In this document: positions 44,003 through 53,395 of the stretch, piece by piece
How the letters are laid out: each line of letters begins with the position of its first letter
How positions within the stretch are numbered: position 1 is the first letter of the stretch
DNA from: Streptomyces cinerochromogenes
GTDB taxonomy: Bacteria; Actinomycetota; Actinomycetes; Streptomycetales; Streptomycetaceae
Reading direction: 5' to 3'
Length of the DNA: 64,000 bases
Assembly (NCBI RefSeq): GCF_014648635.1
Contig: NZ_BMRM01000006.1
Coordinates: 248,001 to 312,000 of the forward strand
Position numbers and translations under genes: made by a program
The notes under the pieces: model-generated
Told to the model about the DNA's origin: nothing
What the model saw: the letters and a program-made list of their open reading frames with translations, nothing else
Database searches by the model: none

Positions 44003-44099
44003 GCGGCCAGTATGCCACGGCGGTTTCCCTCGGAGGTGTCGCGTCCACCCCGTTAGAATCGGAAGCACAGGCCCCCGCCCGACCACCAGAAGGCACCCC

Positions 44100-45680
44100 G
44101 TGTCATCAGCGACCCAGTCTGCCGCCACCCCCGACACCGTCCTGGTCGTCGACTTCGGCGCGCAGTACGCCCAGCTCATCGCCCGTCGCGTCCGCGAGGC
44201 GCGGGTCTACAGCGAGATCGTGCCCAGCACCATGCCGGTCGCCGAGATGCTCGCCAAGAACCCCGCGGCGATCATCCTCTCCGGCGGCCCCTCGTCCGTG
44301 TACGAGGAGGGCGCTCCCACCCTCGACCGTCAGATCTTCGAGGCCGGCGTCCCCGTCTTCGGCATGTGCTACGGCTTCCAGCTCATGGCGCAGAGCCTCG
44401 GCGGCATCGTCGACAACACCGGCGCCCGCGAGTACGGCCGCACCGACCTGCACGTCTCCAGGAACTCCTCCACCCTGTTCGAGGGCACCCCGGACGAGCA
44501 GCACGTGTGGATGTCGCACGGCGACGCCTGCTCCGCCGCCCCCGAGGGCTTCACGGTGACCGCGTCCACGGACGTCGTCCCGGTCGCCGCGTTCGAGAAC
44601 GACGACAAGAAGCTCTACGGCGTCCAGTACCACCCCGAGGTCATGCACTCCACGCACGGCCAGCAGGTGCTGGAGCACTTCCTCTACCGCGGTGCCGGGC
44701 TGAAGCCCGACTGGACCACCGGCAACGTGATCGAGGAGCAGGTCGAGGCCATCCGCGCGCTGGTCGGTGACAAGCGCGCGATCTGCGGCCTGTCCGGCGG
44801 TGTGGACTCCGCCGTCGCCGCCGCCCTCGTCCAGAAGGCCATCGGCTCCCAGCTGACCTGCGTCTACGTCGACCACGGCCTGATGCGCAAGGGCGAGACC
44901 GAGCAGGTCGAGAAGGACTTCGTCGCGGCCACCGGCGTCCAGCTGAAGGTCGTCGACGCCGAGGAGCGCTTCCTCAAGGCCCTGGCCGGGGTCACCGACC
45001 CCGAGGAGAAGCGCAAGATCATCGGCCGGGAGTTCATCCGCGTCTTCGAGCAGGCGCAGGCCGAGATCATCGCCGACGAGGGCCCGGCCGTGGAGTTCCT
45101 GGTCCAGGGCACCCTCTACCCGGACGTGGTCGAGTCCGGCGGCGGCACCGGCACCGCCAACATCAAGTCGCACCACAACGTCGGCGGGCTGCCCGAGGAC
45201 CTCGAGTTCAAGCTGATCGAGCCGCTGCGCAAGCTGTTCAAGGACGAGGTCCGGATGGTCGGCCGGGAGCTGGGCCTTCCGGAGGAGATCGTCCAGCGCC
45301 AGCCCTTCCCCGGCCCCGGCCTGGGCATCCGCATCGTCGGCGAGGTCACCAAGGAGCGGCTGGACCTGCTCCGCGAGGCCGACGCCATCGCCCGCGAGGA
45401 GCTGACCGCGGCCGGCCTGGACCGCGACATCTGGCAGTGCCCGGTGGTCCTGCTCGCCGACGTCCGCAGCGTGGGCGTCCAGGGCGACGGCCGCACCTAC
45501 GGCCACCCGGTCGTCCTGCGCCCGGTCTCCTCCGAGGACGCGATGACGGCCGACTGGTCGCGCCTGCCGTACGACGTCCTCGCCCGTATCTCCACGCGGA
45601 TCACCAACGAGGTCCGCGACGTCAACCGGGTCGTGCTCGACGTGACGAGCAAGCCCCCGGGCACGATCGAGTGGGAGTAG
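44100..45680 (+). CDS. guaA: GMP synthase (glutamine-hydrolysing) GuaA
   Basis: 526 aa from GTG 44100, with AGAAGG upstream and a TAGAAT -10 box at about 44054. It aminates XMP to GMP using glutamine and ATP. Class I amidotransferase domain: [31 protein letters not shown] with the nucleophile Cys, and YGVQYHPEV with His-x-Glu of the triad. ATP pyrophosphatase domain: [16 protein letters not shown]-loop. C-terminal dimerisation domain: [14 protein letters not shown]...GTIEWE. It completes the pathway begun by guaB 20 kb upstream. Divergent from the chorismate mutase leader. Confidence 0.98.
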   Translation: MSSATQSAATPDTVLVVDFGAQYAQLIARRVREARVYSEIVPSTMPVAEMLAKNPAAIILSGGPSSVYEEGAPTLDRQIFEAGVPVFGMCYGFQLMAQSLGGIVDNTGAREYGRTDLHVSRNSSTLFEGTPDEQHVWMSHGDACSAAPEGFTVTASTDVVPVAAFENDDKKLYGVQYHPEVMHSTHGQQVLEHFLYRGAGLKPDWTTGNVIEEQVEAIRALVGDKRAICGLSGGVDSAVAAALVQKAIGSQLTCVYVDHGLMRKGETEQVEKDFVAATGVQLKVVDAEERFLKALAGVTDPEEKRKIIGREFIRVFEQAQAEIIADEGPAVEFLVQGTLYPDVVESGGGTGTANIKSHHNVGGLPEDLEFKLIEPLRKLFKDEVRMVGRELGLPEEIVQRQPFPGPGLGIRIVGEVTKERLDLLREADAIAREELTAAGLDRDIWQCPVVLLADVRSVGVQGDGRTYGHPVVLRPVSSEDAMTADWSRLPYDVLARISTRITNEVRDVNRVVLDVTSKPPGTIEWE

Positions 45681-45699
45681 TCCTCCCCGGGACCGCCGC

Positions 45700-46197
45700 T
45701 CAGGTCCGCCGGAGAGCACGCACCGGCTCTCCGGGCCTCCAGACCTGGGTGACCAGATACGTCTCGTCCTCGACGTAGGTCCGTACGACCTCCGTCAGCT
45801 CGGTGCGGAAGAGGTGGAACGGCTGCGGCGGTTCCACCTCTTTCACGTACGCGGCCCTGGCCGTGCCGCCCTCGACCTCGTACGCCCGCCCGCCGATCCG
45901 GACGTCGCCGCCGCCCAGGTCCGTTCCCCCGCCCGGGTTGGCCTGGAGGGTGAACCGCGGGTCGCGGCGCAGGTCGAGGGCCTTCAGGGAGCCCGGCATC
46001 ATGCCGAGCCACAGCTCCCCGCCCAGGAAGCGGACCTCGATCCCGCAGGTGCGGGGCGAGCCGTCCTTGCGGAGGGTCGCGAGGACGTGGTGCCGGTAGG
46101 CGCCGAACCGCTCCTCCGCGGTCTTCGCCAGCCCGGGTGCGGCGATCCCGAAGGCCGCCCAGTTCACAGGGGTCATCGCCCGGTCCACAGGAGTCAT
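45700..46197 (-). CDS. pyridoxamine 5'-phosphate oxidase-fold (PPOX) flavin/F420-binding protein
   Basis: 165 aa from ATG 46197 (GGGAGAG eight bases upstream; ATG 46176 possible). A split-barrel fold is visible: AYRHHVLATLRKDGSPRTCGIEVRFLGGELWLGMMPGSLKALDLRRDPRFTLQA, the standard PPOX strand order with the TxRxDGxPR motif. Members use FMN, F420 or haem; the actual cofactor cannot be told from sequence. It ends 19 bases after guaA on the opposite strand and is divergent from the aldolase gene. Confidence 0.88.
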   Translation of the reverse strand: MTPVDRAMTPVNWAAFGIAAPGLAKTAEERFGAYRHHVLATLRKDGSPRTCGIEVRFLGGELWLGMMPGSLKALDLRRDPRFTLQANPGGGTDLGGGDVRIGGRAYEVEGGTARAAYVKEVEPPQPFHLFRTELTEVVRTYVEDETYLVTQVWRPGEPVRALRRT

Positions 46198-46336
46198 ACG
46201 GAGCACTCTCCCGCGCAATCCCGACATCTTCTGTCGGGTATGCGCAGTGCACGGCATCTTTACAGCACAGCTCTGCCCTTTTGCGCCTCCCGACGGTACC
46301 TTCCGGCCGTACCGCAATCCCCGTACGGGAGGATCT

Positions 46337-47131
46337 ATGCACGGGCCCACGCCGCCCCTGCCGCTGCCCACCGACCGGCTGCAGTTCGCCATGCCGCCGA
46401 TGCACGAGTCGGTGGAGGACGAACGCCGGCACCGCAAGGAGCGGCTCGCGGGCGCCCTGCGGATCTTCGGGCGGGCGGGCTTCGAGGACGGGGTGTCGGG
46501 ACACATCACGGCCCGGGACCCCGAGTTCACCGACTGCTTCTGGGTCAACCCGTTCGGCATGCCGTTCAAGCACGTCACCGTCGGCGACCTCGTCCTCGCC
46601 AACCAGGACGGGCAGGTCGTCGAGGGCCGCTACCACGTCAACCAGGCCGCGTTCACCGTGCACGCCCAGGTGCACGCCGCCCGGCCCGACGTCGTCGCCG
46701 TCGCCCACTGCCACTCCGTGCACGGCCGCGCCCTCGCCGCCCTCGGCGACCTCATCGACCCCATCACCCAGGAGAGCTGCGCCTTCTACGAGGACCTCGC
46801 CCTCTACGACGCCTACACCGGCGTGACCGTGGACGCCGAGGAGGGCCGCCGGATCGCCGCCGCGCTGGGCTCCCGCAAGGCGCTCGTGCTGCGCAACCAC
46901 GGGCTGCTCACGGTCGGCGACTCGGTGGACGCGGCGGCCTGGTGGTTCCTGTCCCTGGACCGGTCCTGCCAGGTGCAGCTGCTGGCGAAGGCCGCGGGCC
47001 GTCCGGTCCTCATCGACCACAAGCCCGCCGTCGCCACCCGCGAACAGCTCGGCGGCGACCTGGTCGCCTGGATCAACTACCAGCCGCTGTGGCAGGACAT
47101 CAGCCGCAGCGAACCGGACCTGCTCAGCTGA
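46337..47131 (+). CDS. class II aldolase/adducin domain protein
   Basis: 264 aa from ATG 46337, GGAGGAT directly upstream. Fold signatures: GRAGFEDGVSGHITARDP (phosphate loop), the metal site HCHSVHGRALA (two His), the catalytic acid in the YEDLALYD region, and LRNHGLLTVGDSVDAAAWWFLSLDRSCQVQLLA with the third metal His. Family members cleave or epimerise sugar phosphates such as L-fuculose-1-phosphate or L-ribulose-5-phosphate, but this branch also includes decarboxylases and uncharacterised proteins. Isolated gene, so the substrate is unknown. Confidence 0.9.
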   Translation: MHGPTPPLPLPTDRLQFAMPPMHESVEDERRHRKERLAGALRIFGRAGFEDGVSGHITARDPEFTDCFWVNPFGMPFKHVTVGDLVLANQDGQVVEGRYHVNQAAFTVHAQVHAARPDVVAVAHCHSVHGRALAALGDLIDPITQESCAFYEDLALYDAYTGVTVDAEEGRRIAAALGSRKALVLRNHGLLTVGDSVDAAAWWFLSLDRSCQVQLLAKAAGRPVLIDHKPAVATREQLGGDLVAWINYQPLWQDISRSEPDLLS

Positions 47132-47140
47132 CGTACCGAA

Positions 47141-47214
47141 GCGGTGGGGCACGCGCGGCGCGGTGGGGCACGCGCGGTGCGGTGGGGCACGCGCGGTGCG
47201 GTGGGGCGCGGCGG
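47141..47214. repeat. 19-bp tandem repeats downstream of the aldolase gene
   Basis: GCGGTGGGGCACGCGCGG plus C or T, at 47141, 47160 and 47179, with a partial fourth copy at 47198. The period is not a multiple of three; it is non-coding. Confidence 0.85.
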
Positions 47215-47405
47215 CGAACCGGGCAGGGCCGCCGCCGCGTCAACACGGCGTTCCCCGCTTCACCCCCGGTGACCCCGTCCGGCCGCCCCGGAGGGCCCGG
47301 CGTAGGGCACAATTCGCTGGCAGCACAGGGGAGTTGCCCGGCCGTCCCGCGCACCGCGGTGCCGACGGCCGGATCGGCAGGTCGTGGGGAAGGCGGGCGT
47401 CGGGC

Positions 47406-48686
47406 GTGGCGGTGCAGGAGGCGAGAGACGGCACGGGTGCCGAGGACGTCCACGAGGGTGGCTGCACCTGCGGGGACTGCCCGCACGGCGCCCGGGAGGG
47501 ACACCGGCGGGCCGTCGCCGCGTTCCTGCGCCGGCGCGACGAGTTCGCCGCCGGCCGGGGACTGCCGACGGCCGTGGCGCACTCCGCCTCGGCGTCCCGC
47601 CAGTGGGTCTCCGAGGAACTGACCCAGCGCGCCGAGGCCGTCGCCGAACAGGGCCGGGCCGAGGGCGCGGCCCGGCTCGCCCGGCTCTGGCTGCGGACGG
47701 TGTACGCCGTGTGGGGCGCGGTCGTCGCGTTGCTGCTCGCCGAGGCCCTCACCGCGATCGGCGCGGGCTGGACCGGCGCCCGGACCGCGGCCCTGCTCGC
47801 CGCGCTCACCGTCGCCGTCGCCCTCACCACCGCCTGCTCCTTCCATCGGGCGCGCGGCGGAGCGCTCGCACCGGTCATCGGTGAGGACAACCGCATGTCC
47901 ACCTCCCGTACTGTCGCCGCCTGCTGGGTGCTGTTCGTCGGTTACGCCGTCCTGCTGCTGGCCGCCCGCCTCGCCGCCGCCTCCGGCCACGCCGAGCGCG
48001 ACGCGCTGATCTCCGGCCTCGGTCTCGCCCGCGGCGCGGGCGTGGTCACCGTCCTCGCCGTCGTCTGCGGCATCGCCGTCCTGGTCCGCCGGGTGGTGGG
48101 CCTACGCATCACCGCCCAGCGGCTGCAGAAGGTCCCGGCCCACCGCCCGCGCGCCGCCGACCTGCTCACCGACGACTCCGGCCGGGGCGCCTTCGCCGAC
48201 ATCCAGTACGTCGCCATCAGCGCCGTCGCCCTGCTGTTCGCCGCCGTACGGCTGGCCCGCCGCCCCGACCAACTGCCCGACCTGCCCTGGGGCCTGGCCG
48301 CCGTCGTGCTGATCTCGGCCGCGACCTACCTGGCCGGCAAGTACGCCGAGGGCGGCCGGCCGGTGATCCTCTCGGTGGTCCGCGCCCGCGAACCCGGTGA
48401 CCTCGACGGTCCGATCCGCACCGGCGACGACATCGAGATCCGCGGCAGCGGCTTCGTCCCGCCCGGCGCCCAGACCGCCGACCGGCTTTCCCGCACGGTC
48501 GTCCGCATCGGCGCGGTCGACGTCCACGTCCCCCTGGTCCCCGTCACCGGCGGCTTCCGCAACCCCACGGACAACGCCCTGACCGTCCCCGTACCGGCCG
48601 AGGTCGAACCGGGCGCGGTCGAGGTCCAGGTGGTGACCGCGGCCGGCGTGGCGACCAACCGGTGCATCGTCCAGGTGACCGAGTGA
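47406..48686 (+). CDS. polytopic membrane protein with C-terminal IPT/TIG-like domain
   Basis: 426 aa from GTG 47406. The N-terminal cytoplasmic part has a CTCGDC Cys pair (possible metal site) and a helical region. About six membrane segments follow in pairs (e.g. TVYAVWGAVVALLLAEALTAIG, TAALLAALTVAVALTTAC, TVAACWVLFVGYAVLLLAARL, GVVTVLAVVCGIAVLV, YVAISAVALLFAAVRLA, GLAAVVLISAATYLAG). The C-terminal ~100 residues (RPVILSVVRAR...GDDIEIRGSGF...VEVQVVTAAGVATN) form a β-sandwich like IPT/TIG domains. No family function is known to me. GGGGAAGG lies about 12 bases before the start, so the exact start is uncertain. Confidence 0.75.
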   Translation: MAVQEARDGTGAEDVHEGGCTCGDCPHGAREGHRRAVAAFLRRRDEFAAGRGLPTAVAHSASASRQWVSEELTQRAEAVAEQGRAEGAARLARLWLRTVYAVWGAVVALLLAEALTAIGAGWTGARTAALLAALTVAVALTTACSFHRARGGALAPVIGEDNRMSTSRTVAACWVLFVGYAVLLLAARLAAASGHAERDALISGLGLARGAGVVTVLAVVCGIAVLVRRVVGLRITAQRLQKVPAHRPRAADLLTDDSGRGAFADIQYVAISAVALLFAAVRLARRPDQLPDLPWGLAAVVLISAATYLAGKYAEGGRPVILSVVRAREPGDLDGPIRTGDDIEIRGSGFVPPGAQTADRLSRTVVRIGAVDVHVPLVPVTGGFRNPTDNALTVPVPAEVEPGAVEVQVVTAAGVATNRCIVQVTE

Positions 48687-48872
48687 GGTGACCGGGGCGG
48701 GAGGCCGGGCAGGGCGGCCGGGAGGCGGCGGCCCTCACCGTGGACTGGTCCTCGCCGTGGGCCGATGCCCGCCGCAGGCGCGGGTCCGGTCCTCGCCCGG
48801 GTCCGACCCACACCCGTCTGCTGTCCACTGCTCGCGCCGAGCGCCGGAATCCGGAAAATCGTCCGGAGAGGA

Positions 48873-48903
48873 TTGAACCTGTCCCCTTCGTCATCCGTAT
48901 GGT
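48873..48903 (+). promoter_or_regulatory. promoter of the DoxX-family gene
   Basis: TTGAAC (48873-48878), 19-bp spacer, TATGGT (48898-48903); good σHrdB-type hexamers 40 bases before the ATG at 48943. Confidence 0.5.
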
Positions 48904-48942
48904 CAATGGAGGGGGTACGGCGGGCGAGAGGCGGCTGCGGCG

Positions 48943-49470
48943 ATGACTCACGGCATGCGGACGGAGACACACACCAGCGGGCTGAGCAGCTTCCGCACCT
49001 GGCGGGACACCGCCGCCCACTACGCCCTGCTGCCGCTGCGCCTCTTCCTGGGCGTCACCTTCGTCTACGCCGGCCTGAACAAGCTCACCGACAGCGCGTT
49101 CATGCAGTCCGGCGGCGTCGGCTCGATCGGTGAGACCATGCGCGCGGCCCGCGACTCCGCGGCCATCCCCGCCCTGGTCGACCTGGCCCTGAAGAGCCCG
49201 GTCGGCTTCGGCTACGGCATCGCCCTCGGCGAAGTGGCCGTCGGCCTCGGCACCCTGCTCGGGCTGCTCGGCCGGCTGGCCGCCCTCGGCGGTGCGCTGA
49301 TCTCGCTCAGCCTCTGGCTGACGGTGAGCTGGGCGACCACCCCCTACTACTACGGCAACGACCTCGCCTACCTGATGGCCTGGCTCCCCCTGGTCCTCGC
49401 CGGCGCCCCCTACCTCTCCGTGGACGCGCTCTGGCGGACCCGGCGGCGACGGGCCGGCGGCTACCTCTGA
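48943..49470 (+). CDS. DoxX-family integral membrane protein
   Basis: 175 aa. Four membrane helices with the DoxX pattern: LLPLRLFLGVTFVYAGLNKLTDSAFM at the N-terminus, GYGIALGEVAVGLGTLLGLLGRLAALGGALISLSLWLTVSW, and LAYLMAWLPLVLAGAPYLSVDALW. DoxX relatives occur in thiosulfate:quinone oxidoreductase and, in mycobacteria, in an oxidoreductase complex with SodA and SseA that protects against oxidative stress. Neither partner is adjacent. ATG 48943 was taken; ATG 48955 is possible. It overlaps the end of the convergent small membrane gene by 10 bp. Confidence 0.88.
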   Translation: MTHGMRTETHTSGLSSFRTWRDTAAHYALLPLRLFLGVTFVYAGLNKLTDSAFMQSGGVGSIGETMRAARDSAAIPALVDLALKSPVGFGYGIALGEVAVGLGTLLGLLGRLAALGGALISLSLWLTVSWATTPYYYGNDLAYLMAWLPLVLAGAPYLSVDALWRTRRRRAGGYL

Positions 49471-49676
49471 CCCTCCTCCGCACCACCCCGCCTGCGTATC
49501 CCCCTGGCCAGCACGGCCGTGGCCCCGGCCAGACAGAGCCCGGCCACGACCAGCGGCACCGCCACGAACCACGGGGTGTCCCACAGACCGCCCGCGTCCC
49601 CCGCGTAGACCGCACCGGTGGCGGCGAGGAAGAGTCCGGCGACCAGCTTCCCCGGCTGGAACTCATGACGCAGCAC
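49461..49676 (-). CDS. small two-helix membrane protein
   Basis: 71 aa from GTG 49676, with GGAGG six bases upstream. Two hydrophobic helices (KLVAGLFLAATGAVYAGD and PWFVAVPLVVAGLCLAGATAVLA) and a basic tail. The start overlaps the end of the PspC/LiaF-like gene by 14 bp, so it is translated from the same message. It may be an accessory of the envelope-stress system; no named family is recognised. Confidence 0.8.
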   Translation of the reverse strand: MLRHEFQPGKLVAGLFLAATGAVYAGDAGGLWDTPWFVAVPLVVAGLCLAGATAVLARGIRRRGGAEEGQR

Positions 49677-51105
49677 GGCTGACCTCCACCTGTCCCACTC
49701 CGACGCCGAGCGTGAGATCGAGCGTGCCGCCTCTCGTGGCACCCTCGGCCGGCGCCAGCGTCACCTCCTGGTGCCTGCCCGGCTGCACATCCACGTCCTT
49801 TCCGCTGTCCCCGGGCAACCGGATGTCACCCACCCCCACATCGATGCTCAGCCGCACCCGCGTGTCCGCCGGCACGATCACCTTCAGCTGTCCCGCGCCC
49901 ACCCGGGCGTCCGTCGAGACCGTCTGCCCCTTCCCCGGGTGCACCCCGGTCAGATCGAGGGTGCCCCGCCCGGTGCCCAGGTCGTACGCGGACCGCACGC
50001 CGGCCGCCGCGGCCGGCTTCCAGGACGTCTCCCGCCAGTCGGTGGTGATGTCCCGGGGCAGGGCCGCCGACCCGGCCAGCAGCGCCGCCGTGAGCAGTGC
50101 CAGGAACACCGTCCCGGCCCCCGTCCGGCCCAGGAACGCGCTGAGCGCGATGCCCAGACCGAACACGGCCAGCGCGCACGCCAGACCGGTCTGCAGGCTG
50201 GTGCCCAGCGGCTGTGTGTGCCAGCCGATCCGGGTGCCCAGGCCGCCCGCCAGCAGGGCTATGAGGAACACCCAGCCGCCGATCCAGCGCGGGCCGCGCG
50301 GTCTCCGGGCCGCGGCGTGCGGCGGCTGCACCGTCCCGTGAGGCGCCCACGGGGTGGCGATGCCGACGTCCAGGACCGAGGTGAGGTCCCGGTCGCGGGC
50401 GTCGCCCGGTCCCCACAGATAGCCGGTGCCACCGACATGGGTGCCGTCCTTGACGATCGGGTCCCGCCACCACGAGGGGTAGGTGGTGACCACCGGCGGA
50501 GCCTGGGCCTCCGGCGGGGCGTCGGCGGCGGCCTGCGCGGCCAGCGGATCCGGGTCGGGGGCGCCACGGCGCCGCGACCAGTACCCCGCGCCCGCGAGCA
50601 GCAGCGAGAGCACCGTGGCGAACGCCAGCACCCCGCCGTTCTTCAGCATGGTCAGGAAGATCCCGCAGCCGACCAGCGCGAACAGCACGGCGGCCAGCGC
50701 CTGTCCGTCGACCCGGCCGGTGAAGAGCTTGCGCAGCTCGTTCTCCTCCTCGTCCTGGTACGGCACCAGGAGCCAGGCGAAGCCGTAGAAGATGAGCCCC
50801 AGGCCGCCGGTCGCGGACAGAACGGCCAGCGTGATCCGGAAGATCACCGGGTCCATGTCGGTCTGCCGGCCCAGTCCCGCGCACACGCCCGCGATCATCT
50901 TGTGTCCGCGGTCGCGCCGGAACCGGTCGGGAACCCCGGCGCCGTCCCGCTGTCCGGGCTCGCCGGTGGGGGAGTGCGTGCCGGTGCCGTCCGCTCCCGT
51001 CTCCTCCGTCGCGGCGGGCGCGGCATCCGTCGGCCCGGTGCCCGGGACCGGGCGCGGGCCGGGGCCGGGTCCCGGACCCGTCGCGGCGTGCTCGTGATCC
51101 GTCAT
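49663..51105 (-). CDS. PspC-domain membrane protein with LiaF-like C-terminal domain
   Basis: 480 aa from ATG 51105. The N-terminus is Pro/Gly-rich, then a PspC domain (DRFRRDRGHKMIAGVCAGLGRQTDMDPVIFRITLAVL) with its membrane helix, further helices, and a C-terminal β-helical stretch (DLGTGRGTLDLTGVHPGKGQ...VGAGQLKVIVPADTRVRLSIDVGVGDIRLPG) like LiaF/DUF4097 domains. In Bacillus, LiaF inhibits the LiaS kinase. Here the divergent neighbour is a PspC-containing kinase followed by a LuxR-type regulator, so a LiaFSR-like circuit is likely, with this protein as inhibitor or sensor. The divergent region holds spaced CCTG repeats. Confidence 0.85.
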   Translation of the reverse strand: MTDHEHAATGPGPGPGPRPVPGTGPTDAAPAATEETGADGTGTHSPTGEPGQRDGAGVPDRFRRDRGHKMIAGVCAGLGRQTDMDPVIFRITLAVLSATGGLGLIFYGFAWLLVPYQDEEENELRKLFTGRVDGQALAAVLFALVGCGIFLTMLKNGGVLAFATVLSLLLAGAGYWSRRRGAPDPDPLAAQAAADAPPEAQAPPVVTTYPSWWRDPIVKDGTHVGGTGYLWGPGDARDRDLTSVLDVGIATPWAPHGTVQPPHAAARRPRGPRWIGGWVFLIALLAGGLGTRIGWHTQPLGTSLQTGLACALAVFGLGIALSAFLGRTGAGTVFLALLTAALLAGSAALPRDITTDWRETSWKPAAAAGVRSAYDLGTGRGTLDLTGVHPGKGQTVSTDARVGAGQLKVIVPADTRVRLSIDVGVGDIRLPGDSGKDVDVQPGRHQEVTLAPAEGATRGGTLDLTLGVGVGQVEVSRAAS

Positions 51106-51151
51106 GCGTCCATGGTGACGGCCCGGCCGCCGCCGCGGCAGTCGGGACGAC

Positions 51152-51292
51152 CCTGGGCCAACCCTGAAATCGGCCCTGAGACGGGACGGGGAAGCGTTCG
51201 ACCGGCACGGACCGCCGCGGAACACCGGCCGGCCCGCCCACCCGGAGCGGCCCCGGCGGAAGATCAGGGGCGTCTCCGGGACCGACCCTGAT
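51152..51292. promoter_or_regulatory. phased CCTG repeats and ATCAGGG/CCCTGAT dyad in the divergent LiaFSR-like control region
   Basis: CCTG occurs at 51152, 51163 and 51175 (11- and 12-bp periods, about one helical turn). Further on, ATCAGGG (51263-51269) and CCCTGAT (51286-51292) form an inverted repeat with 23-bp centre spacing. Tandem, helically phased half-sites between divergent genes of one signalling system are typical response-regulator sites. Confidence 0.45.
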
Positions 51293-51326
51293 GCTCCGTC
51301 CCCCCGGCCGTGTGACCATCGTTGGC

Positions 51327-52616
51327 ATGCCGGAAGCCGCAAGCCCGCCACTCGACGATCCGCGGCCGCCGCGCAAGCTCTACCGCAGCAGCGACGGACG
51401 CTGGCTCGGCGGAGTGGCGCGGGGGCTCGCCGGGCATCTCGGGCTGCCCGTCGTCTGGGTGCGGCTCGTCTTCGTCGGCCTGTTCCTGGCCGACGGACTC
51501 GGAGCGTTGCTGTACGCCGCGTTCTGGTTCTTCGTCCCGCTCGGCGTCGGCGGCGTCGGCGACCAGAAACCCTCGCTGGTGGGCACGGAGACCTCGCCGG
51601 ACGGCCGCCGCAGACTGGTGGCCCGCAAGCCGGACCGCGGCCAGATCGTCGCCCTGCTCCTCATGGTCATCGTGTCCATGGTCTTCGTGGGCAGCGTCGA
51701 CCTGGGCAGCGCCGCCAAGGCGTATCTGGTGCCCGCCGTGCTCGTCGCGGCCGGTGTCGCCCTCGTCTGGCGGCAGGCGGACAACGCCCGCCGGGCCCGC
51801 TGGGCCGAGGCCGGCCGCCGGCGCCGCACCCTCACCCTGCTCCGGGCGGCCGGCGGCGTCCTGCTCGTCACGGCCGGTGTCACCGCCATCTTCGTCCTGC
51901 AGGGCTCGGCCGCCCACCTCGGCGCGGTCCTGCAGGCCGCGCTCGCCGTCCTCGTCGGCATCACCCTGCTCGCCGGCCCCTATCTGGTCCGCATGACCCA
52001 GGACCTGTCCGAGGAGCGGCTGATGCGCATCCGCGCCCAGGAGCGCGCCGAGGTCGCCGCCCATGTCCACGACTCCGTGCTGCACACCCTCACCCTGATC
52101 CAGCGCAACGCCGACAACGCCGGAGAGGTGCGCCGCCTCGCCCGCGCCCAGGAGCGCGACCTGCGCACCTGGCTCTACAAGCCGGAGGGCACCGGCAAGG
52201 ACGAGGCCGACGAGCCGGACACGGTCGCCGAGGCGGTCCGGCGCAACGCCGCGGAGGTGGAGGACAAGCACGGCGTGCCCATCGAGGTCGTGATCGTCGG
52301 CGACTGCCCGCTCGACGAGAGGACCGCCGCGCAGATGCAGGCCGCGCGCGAGGCGATGGTGAACGCCGCCAAGTACGGTGGCGACGGCGGTGCCGTACAG
52401 GTCTACGCCGAAGTCGAGGGGAGGACGGTCTTCGTGTCCGTGCGGGACCGCGGCCCCGGCTTCGACCTCGACGCGATACCCGCCGACCGCATGGGTGTCA
52501 GAGAATCGATCATCGGCCGCATGGAGCGCAACGGCGGCACGGCCCGGTTGCGGGCGGTGCCGGGCGGCGGCACCGAGGTCGAGCTGGAGATGGAGAGGGC
52601 GGAGAAGACGTCATGA
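51327..52616 (+). CDS. PspC-domain sensor histidine kinase (LiaS/DesK-like)
   Basis: 429 aa from ATG 51327 (GTG 51312 possible; no strong ribosome-binding site, perhaps leaderless). PspC domain at the N-terminus (RKLYRSSDGRWLGGVARGLAGHLGLPVVWVRLVFVGLFLADGLG), four further membrane segments, then a HisKA_3 dimerisation helix with phospho-acceptor H248 (AAHVHDSVLHTLTLIQ). The HATPase_c domain shows N box AREAMVNAAKYG and G box VRDRGPGFD. No large extracellular sensor is present, so it probably detects stress within the membrane, as intramembrane-sensing kinases do. The stop overlaps the regulator start (ATGA). Confidence 0.93.
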   Translation: MPEAASPPLDDPRPPRKLYRSSDGRWLGGVARGLAGHLGLPVVWVRLVFVGLFLADGLGALLYAAFWFFVPLGVGGVGDQKPSLVGTETSPDGRRRLVARKPDRGQIVALLLMVIVSMVFVGSVDLGSAAKAYLVPAVLVAAGVALVWRQADNARRARWAEAGRRRRTLTLLRAAGGVLLVTAGVTAIFVLQGSAAHLGAVLQAALAVLVGITLLAGPYLVRMTQDLSEERLMRIRAQERAEVAAHVHDSVLHTLTLIQRNADNAGEVRRLARAQERDLRTWLYKPEGTGKDEADEPDTVAEAVRRNAAEVEDKHGVPIEVVIVGDCPLDERTAAQMQAAREAMVNAAKYGGDGGAVQVYAEVEGRTVFVSVRDRGPGFDLDAIPADRMGVRESIIGRMERNGGTARLRAVPGGGTEVELEMERAEKTS

Positions 52617-53356
52617 GCGACGCGACCGAGGCGAACGGCACGGCGGGAGCGGCGGAGGCGGCCGAGTCCGGCCGGCCCGACGCCGGCGCGGGCGGGCGGC
52701 ACGTACGCGTGGTGCTCGTGGACGACCACCGGATGTTCCGCACCGGCGTCCAGGCCGAGATCGGCCAGACCGCCGAGACCGGGGTCGAGGTGGTCGGGGA
52801 GGCCGCGGACGTCGACCAGGCGGTCACGGTCATCACCGCCACCCGGCCCGAGGTGGTCCTGCTCGACGTCCACCTGCCGGGCGGCGGCGGAGTCGAAGTG
52901 CTGCGCCGCTGCGCCGCCTTGATGACGGACTCCGAGCAACCGGTCCGTTTCCTCGCGCTGTCCGTGTCGGACGCGGCGGAGGACGTGATCGGGGTGATCC
53001 GCGGCGGCGCCCGGGGCTATGTCACCAAGACCATCACCGGCACCGACCTGATCGACTCGATCTTCCGTGTCCAGGAGGGCGACGCCGTCTTCTCCCCGCG
53101 GCTGGCCGGGTTCGTCCTGGACGCCTTCGCCTCCACCGACGCCCCGCCGGTGGACGAGGACCTGGACCGCCTCACCCAGCGGGAACGCGAGGTGCTGAGG
53201 CTGATCGCCCGTGGCTACGCCTACAAGGAGATCGCCAAGCAGCTGTACATCTCGGTGAAGACGGTCGAGTCCCACGTCTCGGCGGTCCTGCGCAAGCTCC
53301 AGCTGTCCAACCGGCACGAGCTGACCCGCTGGGCGACCGCGCGCCGACTGGTCTGA
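52613..53356 (+). CDS. NarL/LuxR-family response regulator of the PspC kinase
   Basis: 247 aa. A ~28-residue Ala/Gly-rich N-terminal extension precedes the receiver domain, whose phospho-acceptor is D85 (VVLLDVHLPG); acidic pair at 37-38 (VDDHR) and the Lys in GYVTKTIT are present. C-terminal helix-turn-helix: LTQREREVLRLIARGYAYKEIAKQLYISVKTVESHVSAVLRKL. Translationally coupled to the kinase gene, so they are cognate. It likely binds the phased CCTG sites in the divergent control region, and thereby its own operon and the PspC/LiaF-like gene. Confidence 0.95.
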   Translation: MSDATEANGTAGAAEAAESGRPDAGAGGRHVRVVLVDDHRMFRTGVQAEIGQTAETGVEVVGEAADVDQAVTVITATRPEVVLLDVHLPGGGGVEVLRRCAALMTDSEQPVRFLALSVSDAAEDVIGVIRGGARGYVTKTITGTDLIDSIFRVQEGDAVFSPRLAGFVLDAFASTDAPPVDEDLDRLTQREREVLRLIARGYAYKEIAKQLYISVKTVESHVSAVLRKLQLSNRHELTRWATARRLV

Positions 53357-53368
53357 CCCCTACGGGCC

Positions 53369-53394
53369 GGTCCGCGCCCCGCCCTCAGCGGACC
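53369..53394. terminator. bidirectional terminator between regulator and NlpC/P60 gene
   Basis: GGTCCGC (53369-53375) and GCGGACC (53388-53394) with a 12-base loop, between two convergent stop codons. Confidence 0.55.
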
Positions 53395-53395
53395 C

